Of a DNA stretch of 64,000 nt, positions 55,584-64,000 are shown in pieces. The notes below the pieces were generated by a model that searched no databases, was not told the DNA's origin, and was given only the letters and a program-made list of their open reading frames with translations. The position numbers and the translations under genes were made by a program. Source of the DNA: Clostridium_AD frigoriphilum (GTDB lineage Bacteria > Bacillota > Clostridia > Clostridiales > Clostridiaceae); assembly GCF_036541405.1 (NCBI RefSeq), contig NZ_JAZHFS010000004.1:124001-188000 (forward strand), read 5' to 3'. Numbering within the stretch: the stretch's first letter is position 1; every line of letters starts with the position of its first letter.

Positions 55584-58172
55584 ATGAAATTAACAAACGT
55601 AGAAGAATTAAATAAGAAACTAAAAAGTGTAAAAGAAGCTCAAGAAAAATTTTCTACTTTTACCCAGGCTCAAGTAGATGAAATTTTTAAAAAAGTAGCA
55701 ATGGCAGCCTTAGGTGCTAGAATATCCCTTGCTAAAATGGCCGTGGAAGAAAGTGGTATGGGATTAGTAGAAGATAAGGTAATTAAAAATCATTTTGCAG
55801 CAGAATATATCTACAATAAGTATAAGGACGAAAAAACATGTGGTGTTATTGAAAGAGATGAAACTTATGGTATAACTAAAATTGCAGAACCGATTGGTGT
55901 TATAGCAGCTATAGTACCAACTACTAACCCTACATCTACAGTAATTTTCAAGTCATTAATTTCTTTGAAAACGAGAAATGGTATAATATTTTCTCCTCAT
56001 CCAAGATCTAAAAAATCAACAATAGAAACAGCAAAATTGCTTTTGGATGCTGCAGTTAAGGCCGGAGCCCCTGAGGGAATAATAGCTTGGATAGATGACC
56101 CATCTATAGAGCTTTCAAAAATACTTATGAGTGAAGCTGATGTGGTACTTGCTACAGGAGGCCCAGGTATGGTTAAATCGGCTTATTCATCAGGAAAACC
56201 AGCTATTGGTGTTGGACCAGGAAATACACCAGCTATAATTGATGAAAGTGCAGATATAGAAATGGCTGTGAGTTCAATAATATTATCCAAGACTTATGAT
56301 AATGGTACAATATGTGCTTCAGAACAATCTATAATAGTGTTAGATTCAATATATACTAAAGTTAAAAATGAACTTATTAAAAGAGGAGCATACATATTAA
56401 ATCAGAATGAAATAGATAAGGTCAAAAAGATTATGTTTAAAAATGATAAGATTAATCCAAGTATAGTTGGAAAGTCTGCTTGTAACATAGCCAAGTTAGC
56501 AGATGTTAATGTACCGGAATGGACAAAGGTGCTTATTGGAGAAGTAGTCTCAGTTGAATTAACAGAACTGTTTTCACGTGAAAAACTATCAACAGTATTA
56601 GCTATGTATAAAGTAAAAAGTTTTGATGAAGCTTTAGAAAAAGCAGAAAGACTCATTGAATTAGGTGGTATGGGACATACCTCTTCATTGTATATAGATT
56701 CTTTGAGGGAAAAAGAGAAAGTAGGAAAATTCAGTTCTAAAATGAAAACTGTAAGAACTTTTATAAATATGCCTTCAGCTCAAGGGGCTAGTGGTGATTT
56801 ATTTAATTTTAAAATAGCACCTTCATTTACCCTAGGCTGTGGATTTTGGGGAGGAAATTCAGTTTCAGAAAATGTAGGACCTAAACATTTGTTAAATATA
56901 AAAACAGTAGCAGAGAGAAGGGAAAATATGCTTTGGTTTAAAGTTCCAGAAAAAATATACTTCAAATATGGATGCTTAGAATCTGCACTTAAGGAATTAA
57001 AGGATATGGGCAAGAATAGAGCGTTTATTGTAACTGATAAAATGCTTTGTGAATTAGGTTATGCAGATAAAATAACAAAAGTTCTTGAAAAAATTGATAT
57101 AAGTTTTAAGGTGTTTTCAGATGTTAAGTCTGATCCTACACTTGAATGTGCTTATCAAGGTGCCAAAGAAATGCTTGAATTTGAGCCCGATACCATAATA
57201 ACAATCGGTGGAGGATCAGCTATGGATGCAGCCAAAATTATGCAAGTGTTATATGAGCATCCAGAAGAAAAATTTGATGAGCTAGCAATGAAATTTATGG
57301 ATATAAGAAAGAGAATACACCATTTTCCAAAGCTTGGGATTAAGGCTATATTAGTAGCAATACCAACAACTGCAGGTACTGGTTCAGAAGTAACCCCCTT
57401 TGCAGTTATAACAGATGAGAAAACAGGAATGAAATATCCACTTTCAGATTATGAATTAACACCTAATATGGCAATTGTAGATGCTGAATTTATGATGAAT
57501 ATGCCAAAAGGTCTAACTGCAGCTACAGGAATAGATGCATTAAGTCATGCTATCGAAGCCTATGTATCTGTCATGGCTACGGATTATACAGATGGATTAG
57601 CGCTTCAAGCTATAAAAATGATATTTGAATATTTACCAACAGCATACAGCGAAGGAACTACCAATATAGTTGCTAGAGAGAAAATGGCACATGCATCCAC
57701 AATAGCAGGCATGGCATTTGGAAATGCATTTTTAGGAATATGTCATTCAATGGCACACAAATTAGGAGCACAACACCATATGCCTCATGGTATTGCTATT
57801 GCTGTATTGATTGAGGAAGTAATTAAATTTAATGCAGTAGATATTCCAGTAAGACAAACTTCATTCCCACAAAATAAATACCCAGATTCAAAAGAGAGAT
57901 ATGCTGCTATTTCTAATTATTTAAATCTAGGTGGGAATACAGATGATGAAAAAGTAGGTTTATTAATAAAATCAATTACTGATCTTAAAAAAGAATTAAA
58001 TATTCCATTGACTATAAAAGATACAGGAGTTAAAGAAAAAGATTTCTATTTAACATTGGATGATATGTCAGAGAAAGCGTTTGATGATCAATGCACTAGC
58101 GCTAATCCTAGATATCCAATGATAAATGAGATAAAACAGATATTTATAAATTCATTTGGTAAAATCAAGTAA
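55584..58172 (+). CDS. adhE: Bifunctional aldehyde/alcohol dehydrogenase
   Basis: 862 residues. The N-terminal CoA-acylating aldehyde dehydrogenase domain (about 1-440) has the catalytic Cys in YDNGTICASEQSI near 246 and the GVGPGNTPAII loop. The C-terminal iron-dependent alcohol dehydrogenase domain (about 450-862) has GGGSAMDAAK near 546 and the metal-binding HAIEAY...HSMAH...HHMPHG histidines. It converts acetyl- or butyryl-CoA to the alcohol using two NADH. ATG with AAAGGAGTG. Under a Rex operator and followed by a Rex-family gene. Confidence 0.96.
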   Translation: MKLTNVEELNKKLKSVKEAQEKFSTFTQAQVDEIFKKVAMAALGARISLAKMAVEESGMGLVEDKVIKNHFAAEYIYNKYKDEKTCGVIERDETYGITKIAEPIGVIAAIVPTTNPTSTVIFKSLISLKTRNGIIFSPHPRSKKSTIETAKLLLDAAVKAGAPEGIIAWIDDPSIELSKILMSEADVVLATGGPGMVKSAYSSGKPAIGVGPGNTPAIIDESADIEMAVSSIILSKTYDNGTICASEQSIIVLDSIYTKVKNELIKRGAYILNQNEIDKVKKIMFKNDKINPSIVGKSACNIAKLADVNVPEWTKVLIGEVVSVELTELFSREKLSTVLAMYKVKSFDEALEKAERLIELGGMGHTSSLYIDSLREKEKVGKFSSKMKTVRTFINMPSAQGASGDLFNFKIAPSFTLGCGFWGGNSVSENVGPKHLLNIKTVAERRENMLWFKVPEKIYFKYGCLESALKELKDMGKNRAFIVTDKMLCELGYADKITKVLEKIDISFKVFSDVKSDPTLECAYQGAKEMLEFEPDTIITIGGGSAMDAAKIMQVLYEHPEEKFDELAMKFMDIRKRIHHFPKLGIKAILVAIPTTAGTGSEVTPFAVITDEKTGMKYPLSDYELTPNMAIVDAEFMMNMPKGLTAATGIDALSHAIEAYVSVMATDYTDGLALQAIKMIFEYLPTAYSEGTTNIVAREKMAHASTIAGMAFGNAFLGICHSMAHKLGAQHHMPHGIAIAVLIEEVIKFNAVDIPVRQTSFPQNKYPDSKERYAAISNYLNLGGNTDDEKVGLLIKSITDLKKELNIPLTIKDTGVKEKDFYLTLDDMSEKAFDDQCTSANPRYPMINEIKQIFINSFGKIK

Positions 58173-58281
58173 AAGTTAAATAATTTACTGTTTGTCCGAT
58201 TTAATTAAGATGCTTCTTTCTAATAAAATACTAAAATCTCTTAAATCTAAATTATTATTGTAGCAAAGGAGAGTTAATATT

Positions 58282-58914
58282 GTGGAAAATCAAAAAAATA
58301 TACCAATGTTGGTTATTAGACGACTGACTAAATACCATACCTATTTAAATAAACTCGTACTTAATAATGTGATTACAATATCCTCAAGAAAATTTGGTGA
58401 AATAATTGGTTTTACCTCTAGTCAAATAAGACGAGACCTAAATTATTTTGGAGATTTTGGGACACAAAGAATAGGGTATAATGTTAAAGAATTACTAATT
58501 GAAATTAATGGTATATTGGGACTCTTTAAAAAACACAATATGATAATAATAGGAGCGAATAATATTGGAAAAGCTATTGCTACTTATACTAGATATAAGC
58601 AATTAAATTTTAAATTAGTTGGTATTTTTGATGTTAATCCAGAACTTATAGGATTAACACTTCAAAATATTAAAGTGCTAGACATAGACAAATTAGTAAG
58701 TTTCTTAAAGTTAACACCAACAAACATCGGGATAATTTGTGTATCAAAGAATTATGCACAAACGGTTACTAACATGATAATTGAAAATGGAGTTAAATGT
58801 ATCTGTAATATTACACCTGTGGATTTAAAGGTACCAAAAGAAATAATTTTAGAAAATGTCAATTTAACTGATAGCTTGTTAACACTTAGTTGTTTAATGA
58901 ATGACAGTATTTAA
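58282..58914 (+). CDS. rex: Rex-family redox-sensing repressor
   Basis: 210 residues: an N-terminal winged helix (VIRRLTKYHTYLNKLV, FGEIIGFTSSQIRRDLNYFGDFG) and a Rossmann domain with MIIIGANNIGKAIA near residue 87 and VGIFDVNPELIG near 112. The nucleotide loop is GANNIG, where Rex usually has GAGNLG, so NADH affinity may differ. The start is GTG with AAAGGAGAG. Located 109 bases after adhE, whose promoter carries a Rex site. It may be a second Rex paralogue. Confidence 0.88.
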   Translation: MENQKNIPMLVIRRLTKYHTYLNKLVLNNVITISSRKFGEIIGFTSSQIRRDLNYFGDFGTQRIGYNVKELLIEINGILGLFKKHNMIIIGANNIGKAIATYTRYKQLNFKLVGIFDVNPELIGLTLQNIKVLDIDKLVSFLKLTPTNIGIICVSKNYAQTVTNMIIENGVKCICNITPVDLKVPKEIILENVNLTDSLLTLSCLMNDSI

Positions 58915-59001
58915 AAGTAATTTGGGTGCTTATTGATAATAAGTGAATTGTAACTTACCTTAAAAATCTCCTTAATATTAGGATTTTCATATACTAATTT
59001 C

Positions 59002-59049
59002 AAAAAATACTACACCTAGGGATTTAAATCCTTTGTGCAGTATTTTTAT
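59002..59049. terminator. Bidirectional terminator after the Rex gene
   Basis: Outer arms AAAAAATACTACAC and GTGCAGTATTTTT, inner AGGGATTT/AAATCCTT pair. Serves the plus-strand Rex gene and the converging peptidase-E-like gene. Confidence 0.75.
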
Positions 59050-59118
59050 TTGCTTATTTACTGTTAAAATAGCAAGTTGAATTTTTATCAACTACTGTTC
59101 TTTAATAAATAATTACTT

Positions 59119-59751
59119 TTAAATTTTCATTACATTACCAATAAATTTAATGTCGTTGCCATCAATAACTATTCCATCACCATCATTACATGCATATATT
59201 GTTGTTTTCTTTACTTTTGAATAATCCTTTAATACATCTAAATACTTAATACTTTCATCATCACTCCAATGGGGCATAAACTGAAAGTCTACAATACCTA
59301 ATGAACTTCTATCATCTATACCTACAATATCTTCATCTCCAAATTGTGCCATGTCAATAGTTTTACTTAATATAATACTTCCAGCACTAATGCCAATTAA
59401 TATTCCTCCTTGTTCCACATATAATTGTAATGATTTAACAAGGTTTCTTTTTTTTATTAAGTATAGAAAATAAAACGTGTTTCCACCAGAAAGATGTATA
59501 GCATCACTTTGAAATATATCGTTAATCTTTGTTTCATCATATTCCTTATCTAAATCAAAATATTGTATGTTACTAATCCCCAATTCATTATAATATTGAA
59601 CTTTAGGATTAAAATACTTTCTTGTTAAATCTGAACATGATGGAATATATCCTATTGATGGATTTTTTTTATTTAGTAATCGTAGAAGTTCATAATCTAT
59701 TTTTCGGTTTTCTTTTATAATCTGGTCACTATACAGCACTATCTTTCTCAA
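59119..59751 (-). CDS. Peptidase E-like (S51) protein
   Basis: 210 residues in a class-I amidotransferase fold: IGYIPSCSD near 33, DAIHLSGGNTFYFLYLIKK near 83 and the nucleophile elbow GILIGISAGSIIL near 115, where Ser replaces the Cys of amidotransferases, as in S51 dipeptidases and cyanophycinases. Substrate unknown. No good AGGAGG site is seen; the start is the first ATG. Confidence 0.82.
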   Translation of the reverse strand: MRKIVLYSDQIIKENRKIDYELLRLLNKKNPSIGYIPSCSDLTRKYFNPKVQYYNELGISNIQYFDLDKEYDETKINDIFQSDAIHLSGGNTFYFLYLIKKRNLVKSLQLYVEQGGILIGISAGSIILSKTIDMAQFGDEDIVGIDDRSSLGIVDFQFMPHWSDDESIKYLDVLKDYSKVKKTTIYACNDGDGIVIDGNDIKFIGNVMKI

Positions 59752-59854
59752 TTTAATACCCCTATCCTATATAAATATACTTCATCATGTTTTACGAACA
59801 CACTGCATTTTAATAATTTGTTAATGCCACTTTGTATACCTCTGACTTCTTCTT

Positions 59855-59880
59855 CGTAGGTTTACTTGTGACGACAAATA
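59855..59880. repeat. Dispersed element tail, copy D
   Basis: GTAGGTTTACTTGTGACGAC followed by AAATAT resembles copy B (GTAGGGTTACTTGTGACGAA then ATATGA). The upstream arm of the hairpin is eroded. Confidence 0.4.
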
Positions 59881-59899
59881 TTATGACCTATTCTAACCC

Positions 59900-60226
59900 T
59901 CAATTATATTTATAGTCCACATACCCTTTCATTTTACTTTTTACTACTAATAAAAAATCCATTAGACTGGATACTATAGCTACTACTAAAATAAATAAAC
60001 TATTAAGATTAAATATGATTATTAACAATCCAGATATAATACAGAATATAGAATTTAGTATTGAAAAATTTAATTGTACCCTCAAAAATTCACTTGATTT
60101 TATAATTGTCATTTTGTTTCTTCTACTAAATCTTCTGTTGTAATAATTAACTTTATCTCCAAACAAAACAGAATATATTAAATAAATTACTCCAATTACA
60201 ACTGGTAATATACCAATCCAGTTCAT
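59900..60226 (-). CDS. Small membrane protein of unknown function
   Basis: 108 residues with three hydrophobic segments (about 4-21, 52-72 and 74-92) and a basic loop (YYNRRFSRRNK). I do not recognise the family. ATG with AAAGGGGTG. A leader of about 190 bases with GC-rich hairpins precedes it. Confidence 0.65.
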   Translation of the reverse strand: MNWIGILPVVIGVIYLIYSVLFGDKVNYYNRRFSRRNKMTIIKSSEFLRVQLNFSILNSIFCIISGLLIIIFNLNSLFILVVAIVSSLMDFLLVVKSKMKGYVDYKYN

Positions 60227-60239
60227 TCTATTGCACCCC

Positions 60240-60433
60240 TTTTTTAAATTGTCGAGTAAGTATGGAGCCTCCTCACGCCTTTCCCCTCTGGTAGTGTAGC
60301 CTTTTAAAATTGTATTGTATTCCTACTATTTATTAATAGCTTACTAATAGAAACAGCATTTCTTCCATTTCAAAGAAGAAACAAGACGCTTTCGCGTGCT
60401 GCCTTGCAGCTCATATTGTATATAATTATACCA
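60240..60433 (-). ncRNA. Candidate structured leader RNA
   Basis: The minus strand has an extended -10 (TGGTATAAT) near 60425-60433 and then a leader unlike its AT-rich surroundings. It contains GCTGCAAGGCAGC (hairpin), ACGCGAAAGCGT (hairpin, 60386-60397) and, nearer the gene, a purine-rich GAGGGGAAAGGCGTGAGGAGG stretch of 20-odd bases. I could not match it to a riboswitch class I know. The rest of the 496-base gap 60227-60722 holds dispersed element copy E and the promoter of the next operon. Confidence 0.35.
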
Positions 60434-60454
60434 TAATTACCATAATTTAAATAT

Positions 60455-60500
60455 ATTAAGCCCCATATCATTAGATATGAGGTCACTTGTGAGTAAAATA
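60455..60500. repeat. Dispersed hairpin element, copy E
   Basis: Stem CCCCATATC with GATATGAGG (60461-60482, one mismatch), followed by TCACTTGTGAGTAAAATAAT. Similar order of hairpin then CTTGTGA tail as in copies A and B. Confidence 0.35.
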
Positions 60501-60743
60501 ATTTTTTCATAGATATTTAACAATTTCTAAAAGAGACCTTATGCAAGTACACTCTTCTTTTATTTAATGTAGACAATAGAATATTTTAGAATTGGTGAAA
60601 ATTCAACTTTTTGTGTTTTCCCATTACTATTTACTACATATGTAGATCACTTGCTTATTTGTTATGTTTAATCTACAGTAAAATAGTATAATTATTGCAT
60701 TAGTACAAAAATTTAAATATCTATGAAAAGGGGCATAATGATT

Positions 60744-61445
60744 ATGAATAATAAAATTTTGATTGTTGAAGATGATATTGCCATTAGCGAAATGGTTAAG
60801 AATTACTTGATAAAGGATGGATTTATCGTAACAACAGCCTTTGATGGTGAAGAAGCGATTGTTAAATATCTAAGTCATGTTTTTGATTTAATTGTTCTTG
60901 ATTTAATGATGCCTAAATTAGACGGTATAGAAACTATGAAGATAATTCGAGAAAAAAGTTCAGTACCAATATTAATTATGTCTGCCAAGGATAGTGATGT
61001 AGATAAAGCAGTGGGACTCGGGTTAGGAGCGGATGATTATATTTCTAAGCCCTTTTCTATGATAGAATTCTCTGCAAGAATTAAAGCCGCTATAAGAAGA
61101 TCCACAAAGTATTCTGCTAGTGACAAGAAAGATGAATCACTGATATTTAAAGTTGGAAAACTTACTATAAATATAAAAAATTTCTCTGTTGTTAAAAATA
61201 ACCTGGTTATTTCGCTAACTTCTAAGGAATTTGATATTTTAAAATTGTTTATCCAGAATCCAAATAGAGTATTTACTAAGGCTCAAATTTACAGCTTTGT
61301 TTGGAAAGATAATTACTGTGGAGATGAGAATGTAATTAATGTTCATATGCGAAGACTAAGAGAAAAGATAGAGGATAACCCTTCAAATCCACAGTACATA
61401 AAGACATTATGGGGTATTGGTTACAAGTTGGAGGTTAATAATTGA
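60744..61445 (+). CDS. OmpR-family response regulator
   Basis: 233 residues: receiver with acidic pair EDD near residue 9, phospho-acceptor in LIVLDLMMPKLDG (about 52) and ISKPFSM, then a winged-helix domain (IQNPNRVFTKAQIYSFVW, VHMRRLREKIE, LWGIGYKL). ATG 60744 stands 10 bases after AAAAGGGG; two ATGs further upstream are spaced too close to it or lack a site. A palindrome CTACATATGTAG lies about 100 bases upstream. Overlaps the kinase gene. Confidence 0.9.
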   Translation: MNNKILIVEDDIAISEMVKNYLIKDGFIVTTAFDGEEAIVKYLSHVFDLIVLDLMMPKLDGIETMKIIREKSSVPILIMSAKDSDVDKAVGLGLGADDYISKPFSMIEFSARIKAAIRRSTKYSASDKKDESLIFKVGKLTINIKNFSVVKNNLVISLTSKEFDILKLFIQNPNRVFTKAQIYSFVWKDNYCGDENVINVHMRRLREKIEDNPSNPQYIKTLWGIGYKLEVNN

Positions 61446-62377
61446 TTACTTTATTAATAATAATTATCTTTGTTCTAATTTGTATAATACTTTTTAAGAC
61501 TAATGTTGAAAAGAAGAAAAGTAATAATTTAAAATATATTCAAAAGAAGTTAAACAAAATTATAAAGGAAAATACTAATGAAAGGCTCCTAGTTGACACT
61601 GATGATAAAGAGCTTAAAAAAATACTTGTAGAGATTAATAATCTTTTAGATTTTAATCAAAAAATATTGGCTGACTATAGAAAAAAGGAAATATCTATAA
61701 GCAAAATGTTATCAAACATTTCACATGATTTAAAAACTCCACTCACAGTAGTATTAGGCTATATCGAGACAATAAAATTAGACAATAATATTAGTAAGGC
61801 TGAAAGGGATTTATTGCTTTCTAATGTTTATACCAAAGCTCTTGAAGTAATTGATCTTATCAATGAGTTCTTTGATTTGGCTAAGCTTGAATCAGGTGAT
61901 AAGGATATAACTATATCAAGGGTCAATATAAACGAAATTTGCAAAAAAAGCATACTAGAATTTTATGAGAATTTGACTTCAAAAGGTTATGAAGTAAGTA
62001 TAGATATTCCTAGTACCAACATTTATGTACTTGGTAATTTAGATGCCATTCATAGAATAATGAACAATTTAATTTCTAATGCAATTAAATATGGGAGTGA
62101 TGGTAAATACTTAGGATTGAAATTAACTTATGATGATAACTGTTCCTATGTAGAAATTTGCGACAAAGGTAAAGGAATCGAAGAAATTAATGTTGACAGG
62201 GTATTTGAAAGGATGTACACCCTTGAAGATTCAAGAAATAAATTATATCAAGGAAGTGGATTAGGACTTACAATAACCAAAAGGCTTGTTGAGAAATTAG
62301 GTGGGAAGATATCACTAGAAAGCAAACCTTATGAAAAAACTAGCTTTATTTTTCTATTAAAGAGAATAACTTATTAG
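61442..62377 (+). CDS. Sensor histidine kinase
   Basis: 311 residues: one N-terminal helix (about 2-17), a charged linker, H-box SNISHDLKTPLTVVLGY near residue 91, N-box NLISNAIKYGSDG, and G-boxes CDKGKGIEE and GSGLGLTITKRL. With one helix and no extracellular domain, it resembles the kinases that control BcrAB-type exporters. The start is TTG overlapping the regulator's TGA, with GGAGG 7 bases upstream. Confidence 0.88.
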   Translation: MITLLIIIIFVLICIILFKTNVEKKKSNNLKYIQKKLNKIIKENTNERLLVDTDDKELKKILVEINNLLDFNQKILADYRKKEISISKMLSNISHDLKTPLTVVLGYIETIKLDNNISKAERDLLLSNVYTKALEVIDLINEFFDLAKLESGDKDITISRVNINEICKKSILEFYENLTSKGYEVSIDIPSTNIYVLGNLDAIHRIMNNLISNAIKYGSDGKYLGLKLTYDDNCSYVEICDKGKGIEEINVDRVFERMYTLEDSRNKLYQGSGLGLTITKRLVEKLGGKISLESKPYEKTSFIFLLKRITY

Positions 62378-62423
62378 TTTATATTAGTAAGATGCGAAAT
62401 AAAAAGTATTTTGATTTTCAACT

Positions 62424-62469
62424 TAAGATTTTTGTAAGATTTGGTTAATAAAAAAGATAAGTCTATACC
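62424..62469 (+). promoter_or_regulatory. Response-regulator direct repeats and promoter of the Bcr-type operon
   Basis: TAAGATTT occurs at 62424-62431 and 62435-62442, an 11-bp period typical of OmpR-family half-sites. Directly after lie TTGGTT (62441-62446) and TATACC (62464-62469) with a 17-base spacer. The weak hexamers plus repeats touching the -35 box suggest activation by the two-component system encoded just upstream. Confidence 0.55.
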
Positions 62470-62510
62470 ATACAATAGAACTATAGTAGATAAAAAAAGG
62501 GGGATGAACC

Positions 62511-63434
62511 ATGGATTATATATTAAGAACTATAAATTTATCGAAAAAATTTATAGACAATGAGGTTGTAACTAATGTAAATATGAATATCAAAAAAGGA
62601 GAAATATACGGCTTTTTAGGGCCCAATGGAGCTGGTAAGACTACAATTATGAAGATGATATTAAATCTTGTTAAACCAAGCATTGGGGAAATTGAAATTT
62701 TTGGTGAGAAACTAAATTTTAAAGCTTATGAAATTTTGAAACGGATAGGAAGCATCATTGAGTATCCTGTGTTTTACGATAAACTCACTGGTAGAGAGAA
62801 TCTGGAGCTTCATTGTGAATATATGGGATATTACGATAAAAGTGCTATCAATAGGGCATTAGAACTAGTAAATTTAAGTGGTATAGATGATAAGCCAGTT
62901 AAGAATTTTTCTCTAGGAATGAAACAAAGACTAGGAATTGCAAGGGCAATTATAACAAAACCGGAGTTTTTAATATTAGATGAGCCTATTAATGGGCTTG
63001 ATCCAATAGGTATCAAACAGATTAGAAATTTATTAAAAATGTTAAGCAAAGAATATGGTATTACCATTTTAATATCTAGTCATATTTTGAGCGAAATTGA
63101 ACAAATAGCAGATACTATAGGGATAATAACTAATGGAATATTAATAAAAGAGGTCTCAATGGAGAGCATTAGAACAGATCATACTGAGTATGTAGAAATT
63201 AATACTAAGGACTTTATAAGAGCTTCTTATATTTTAGAAAATGAGTTAAACATTTCTAACTTTAAGATTGTAGACAATACATTTATAAGAATATATGACT
63301 TGAAGTTAGCTCAAAAAGATATTTCAAAAGCATTAATTTTAAAAGGTATTGAAATTGAATCTATAAATAAGAAAAAAAGTTCTTTAGAAGATTATTTCTT
63401 AAAACTTTTAAATGGAGGTAATATAAATGCTTAA
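62511..63434 (+). CDS. Bcr/lantibiotic-type ABC exporter ATPase
   Basis: 307 residues: Walker A GFLGPNGAGKTT near residue 34, signature FSLGMKQRLG near 133, Walker B PEFLILDEPINGLDP near 150, switch His in ILISSHILSE, and a C-terminal extension of about 80 residues, as in BcrA and lantibiotic immunity ATPases. ATG with GGGGGG site. It overlaps the permease gene by 8 bases. Confidence 0.92.
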   Translation: MDYILRTINLSKKFIDNEVVTNVNMNIKKGEIYGFLGPNGAGKTTIMKMILNLVKPSIGEIEIFGEKLNFKAYEILKRIGSIIEYPVFYDKLTGRENLELHCEYMGYYDKSAINRALELVNLSGIDDKPVKNFSLGMKQRLGIARAIITKPEFLILDEPINGLDPIGIKQIRNLLKMLSKEYGITILISSHILSEIEQIADTIGIITNGILIKEVSMESIRTDHTEYVEINTKDFIRASYILENELNISNFKIVDNTFIRIYDLKLAQKDISKALILKGIEIESINKKKSSLEDYFLKLLNGGNINA

Positions 63435-64000
63435 ACTAATTAAATTAGAAATCAAGAAATTTAAACTTAATAAAAATGTAAAAACAGTTATGATTACAAA
63501 TTTAATTATACTAGCTGTTTTACTTCTAGGTGTATATTCTTTAAAATTTAACGCTAAGGAAAATATGTTCAGAAATTATAGTGATGTCTTTCTATATACA
63601 GGTACTATAGTAAGAGCTACTTTCTCAATTTTTGCAGCGGCTCTTATTTCTAAATTAATAATTGGTGAATACAAATGTAAAACAATAAATATTATGTTTA
63701 GCTATCCAATAAACAGAAAAAAGATTATGGCAGCAAAGTTAGCTATTGTGGTTATATTTGCTTTTACAACTATGATTTTATCAAATATATTCTTGATTTT
63801 CAGTATATATCTTCTAAATATATTTGCAAATTTTATTCAAATTCCTTTAACTCAAGATATTTTAATGAAAAATTTAATTAATATTTTTGTGTATTCGGCA
63901 ACATTTTCCTTTGTGAGTTTAATTCCACTATATATAGGTATGAAAAACAAATCAGGATCTGCCACAATAATAACTTCAATAATAGTGGTGAGTTTTTTAA
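63427..64000 (+). CDS. ABC-2-type permease, partial at window edge
   Basis: An open frame from ATG 63427 (GGAGG upstream) to the end of the window gives at least 191 residues. It starts MLKLIKLEIKKFKLNKNVK and has four or more membrane helices, with IIGEYKCKTINIMFSYPINRKKIMAAK between helices 2 and 3, a signature of BcrB/lantibiotic-immunity permeases. The 3' end lies outside the window. Confidence 0.85.
   Translation, partial: MLKLIKLEIKKFKLNKNVKTVMITNLIILAVLLLGVYSLKFNAKENMFRNYSDVFLYTGTIVRATFSIFAAALISKLIIGEYKCKTINIMFSYPINRKKIMAAKLAIVVIFAFTTMILSNIFLIFSIYLLNIFANFIQIPLTQDILMKNLINIFVYSATFSFVSLIPLYIGMKNKSGSATIITSIIVVSFL

Noticed and set aside
60227..60440. Known riboswitch class (c-di-GMP, ydaO, glycine, fluoride and manganese types considered)
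   Set aside because: None of the conserved cores I know could be placed on the leader, so it is listed only as an unassigned structured RNA candidate.
1..64000. CRISPR array, prophage, insertion sequence, tRNA or rRNA
   Set aside because: No regularly spaced repeats, transposase or integrase genes, phage structural genes or tRNA-like cloverleaf sequences were seen on either strand.

Overview
The window reads as one contig from a low-GC, anaerobic Firmicute, most likely a Clostridium sensu stricto. The evidence is the AT-rich base use, strong AGGAGG-type ribosome binding sites with frequent GTG/TTG starts, a fused AdhE with a Rex-type regulator, a T-box riboswitch, Bce-type and Bcr-type antibiotic-peptide modules and a Cse60-like small protein. 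I see no rRNA, tRNA, CRISPR array, phage or insertion sequence.

Region by region. 1-0.8 kb: lipoprotein of an amino-acid ABC importer. 1.1-17.9 kb, all on the minus strand: a rhamnogalacturonan-I locus. A secreted two-domain esterase and a secreted PL11 lyase form one operon. A membrane-anchored AraC-type regulator stands alone between terminators. A second operon carries a two-permease importer with its lipoprotein, a GH105 unsaturated rhamnogalacturonyl hydrolase, a GH112 phosphorylase (by context a galactosyl-rhamnose phosphorylase) and a cytoplasmic SGNH esterase. The logic is to cut and deacetylate outside, import the oligomer, then finish inside. 18.2-20.1 kb: a cytidylate-kinase-like protein and an aromatic-acid-exporter-like membrane protein. 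20.3-24.8 kb: a complete BceRS-BceAB antibiotic-peptide detoxification module with a good BceR box. 25.0-31.3 kb: a flavodoxin-fold reductase, a helix-turn-helix plus membrane protein pair, a second FtsX-type ABC exporter, and a MerR/TipA-like regulator behind a 19-bp-spacer promoter. The reductase and the exporter share an almost identical 55-bp promoter segment followed by palindromic operators.

31.7-36.9 kb: a sugar ABC importer with a CcpA cre site, then a T-box controlled asparagine synthetase. 37.0-39.4 kb: an ABC-2-like exporter pair. 39.7-47.0 kb: a SEC-C/PRiA4-ORF3 protein and a three-gene operon (degenerate SF1 ATPase, UvrD-like helicase, RecB-family nuclease with a cysteine set) that looks like a split AddAB machine. 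This is the best candidate here for an undescribed system. 47.2-48.9 kb: a secreted wall protein whose amidase domain has lost its zinc ligands but which carries an apparently intact cysteine-peptidase-like domain.

49.1-53.7 kb: a GNAT enzyme, then a 2-enoate-reductase-family flavoenzyme and an OFA-type carrier divergent from a PadR regulator, suggesting control by an unsaturated or phenolic acid. 53.8-55.3 kb: small genes, including a Cse60-like gene with a TTG start. 55.5-58.9 kb: adhE and a Rex-family regulator, with a Rex operator over the adhE -35 box. 59-60.7 kb: a peptidase-E-like protein and a small membrane protein with a long leader. 60.7-64 kb: a two-component system and a Bcr-type ABC exporter cut by the window edge.

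Neither sugar importer encodes an ATPase, so both probably borrow a shared MsmX-like ATPase from elsewhere (inference).
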